The notes under the pieces were generated by a model, which saw only the letters and a program-made list of their open reading frames with translations, searched no databases and was not told the origin of the DNA. Position numbers and translations under genes: made by a program. From contig JAKEHC010000184.1 of assembly GCA_022615255.1 (NCBI GenBank), positions 1 to 14,673 on the forward strand: DNA of 14,673 bases, read 5' to 3'. This DNA comes from Candidatus Dadabacteria bacterium. GTDB taxonomy: Bacteria; Desulfobacterota_D; UBA1144; Nemesobacterales; CSP1-2. Below, in pieces: positions 14,377 through 14,673 of the stretch (positions are counted from its first letter, which is position 1; each line of letters begins with the position of its first letter).

Positions 14377-14401
14377 GTGGCGACCTGAAGGTCGCTGCTA
14401 C
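14377..14401 (-). repeat. GTAG-headed REP-like hairpin (type C)
   Basis: On the minus strand GTAGCAGCGACCTTC then AGGTCGCCAC: GTAG head and a perfect seven-bp stem GCGACCT/AGGTCGC with loop TC. Same architecture as types A and B but with a different stem sequence. Confidence 0.7.
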
Positions 14402-14467
14402 ATTAGCAATAGGGTTTTTCAATCTCCCATGGCTCAATTTTTTCATCTTCATGCTCCCACTCACTTC

Positions 14468-14520
14468 CGCTTTTCAATTTTTCGTCTCGCTTTTCATTTT
14501 CGCTTTACATTCGCTTTTCA
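14468..14520. repeat. CGCTTTTCA short repeats
   Basis: CGCTTTTCA at 14468, 14488 and 14512, and CGCTTTACA at 14501, spaced 20, 13 and 11 bases. The array ends 7 bp before the point where dnaB similarity stops. Confidence 0.55.
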
Positions 14521-14527
14521 AGAAATA

Positions 14528-14659
14528 AGACTTTTTGTAGAAATCCTCAGGGGTTAGAATCTCGAAGACCTGGTTTATAACGCCGCCTTCTAAAAGCACT
14601 CCACCGAGTACTGCCTGCTCGGCTTGGATGTTTTGTGGAAGGGCATCTATATCGGTCAT
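14528..14659 (-). pseudogene. dnaB: Replicative DNA helicase DnaB, N-terminal fragment only
   Basis: The ATG at 14659, with GGAGG eight bases upstream, starts a clear DnaB N-terminus: LPQNIQAEQAVLGGVLLEGG then VINQVFEILTPEDFYKKS (about 44 codons). In intact DnaB this begins the N-terminal helical hairpin domain and is followed by some 400 residues including the RecA-like ATPase. Here the frame runs on through CGCTTTTCA-repeat DNA as a non-homologous, lysine-rich tail and stops at 14474. No helicase motif is found on either strand of the window after the break. The start signals are intact, so the truncation is at the 3' side. It is either a truncated duplicate with a full dnaB elsewhere, a disrupted gene, or an assembly join. 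DnaB is essential, so a complete copy is expected somewhere. Confidence 0.78.
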
Positions 14660-14673
14660 TTCGTTCGCCTCCG

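Larger units (their letters stand above)
13760..14527. other. Long gene-less region with low-complexity and palindromic DNA
   Basis: No coding region here has family similarity or a ribosome site; short open frames carry no recognisable protein. In order it holds the DsbA-like upstream region, an imperfect hairpin at 13897-13926, seven TTTTGCA heptamers (14087-14222), three GTAG-headed hairpins (14298-14401) and four CGCTTTTCA-like units (14468-14520). The last abut the broken dnaB. Confidence 0.7.

Noticed and set aside
14087..14520. CRISPR array
   Set aside because: The repeated units are 7-9 bases with uneven spacing, far too short and irregular for direct repeats and spacers, and no cas gene is near.
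14474..14659. Intein or group II intron in dnaB
   Set aside because: The break is near residue 44, outside the ATPase motifs where DnaB inteins sit, and no intein, intron-encoded protein or exon continuation is seen.

Overview
This window comes from a Gram-negative bacterium. The evidence is a periplasmic DsbA-like thiol oxidoreductase with a signal peptide, Lgt-type lipoprotein enzymes and an ATP-grasp glutamate-cysteine ligase of the proteobacterial/acidophile kind. No gene fixes the phylum. The AT-leaning composition and the gene set would fit an uncultured lineage around Deltaproteobacteria, Nitrospirota or Dadabacteria, but that is inference only. Nearly all genes lie on the minus strand; the exception is a deoxyhypusine-synthase-like gene on the plus strand.

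Layout. (1) 1-470 looks like the scarred edge of an integrated element: the 3' end of a PIN-domain toxin gene, then the last ~55 codons of a tyrosine integrase in the same frame, then a complete tRNA-Ala(CGC). (2) 499-4104 holds housekeeping metabolism: leuA (leucine), aroE (shikimate) and ribF (FMN/FAD). (3) 4101-7168 is a Trk potassium-uptake operon, trkA then trkH with a one-base overlap. It is followed by a decayed RCK-type regulatory gene that overlaps trkH at one end and ribF at the other. (4) 7318-8969 is a tandem duplication of an Lgt-family gene. The copies are about 70% identical by eye, and each keeps the same 25-bp upstream box exactly 887 bp apart. (5) 9196-11226 is a zinc-ribbon/RDD membrane protein followed after 6 bp by gshA. 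(6) 11227-11711 is gene-less and packed with palindromic repeats. It leads into the DHS-like gene, which most likely starts at a TTG at 11712 and whose last codons and stop lie inside a perfect 30-bp palindrome. (7) 12770-13759 is a secreted CPFC thioredoxin-fold protein. (8) 13760-14527 is gene-less, with clustered TTTTGCA and CGCTTTTCA motifs and three GTAG-headed hairpin repeats. (9) At the right end, the true start of dnaB is present but homology stops after about 44 codons.

The most noteworthy signals are: a family of GTAG-capped palindromes resembling REP/REPIN elements, dispersed over four intergenic places; the tandem lgt pair with its shared upstream element and non-canonical active-site residues; the RCK pseudogene held between two stop/start overlaps; the DHS-like enzyme in a bacterium; and the truncated dnaB. 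No CRISPR array, insertion sequence with a transposase, or obvious new defence system is visible.
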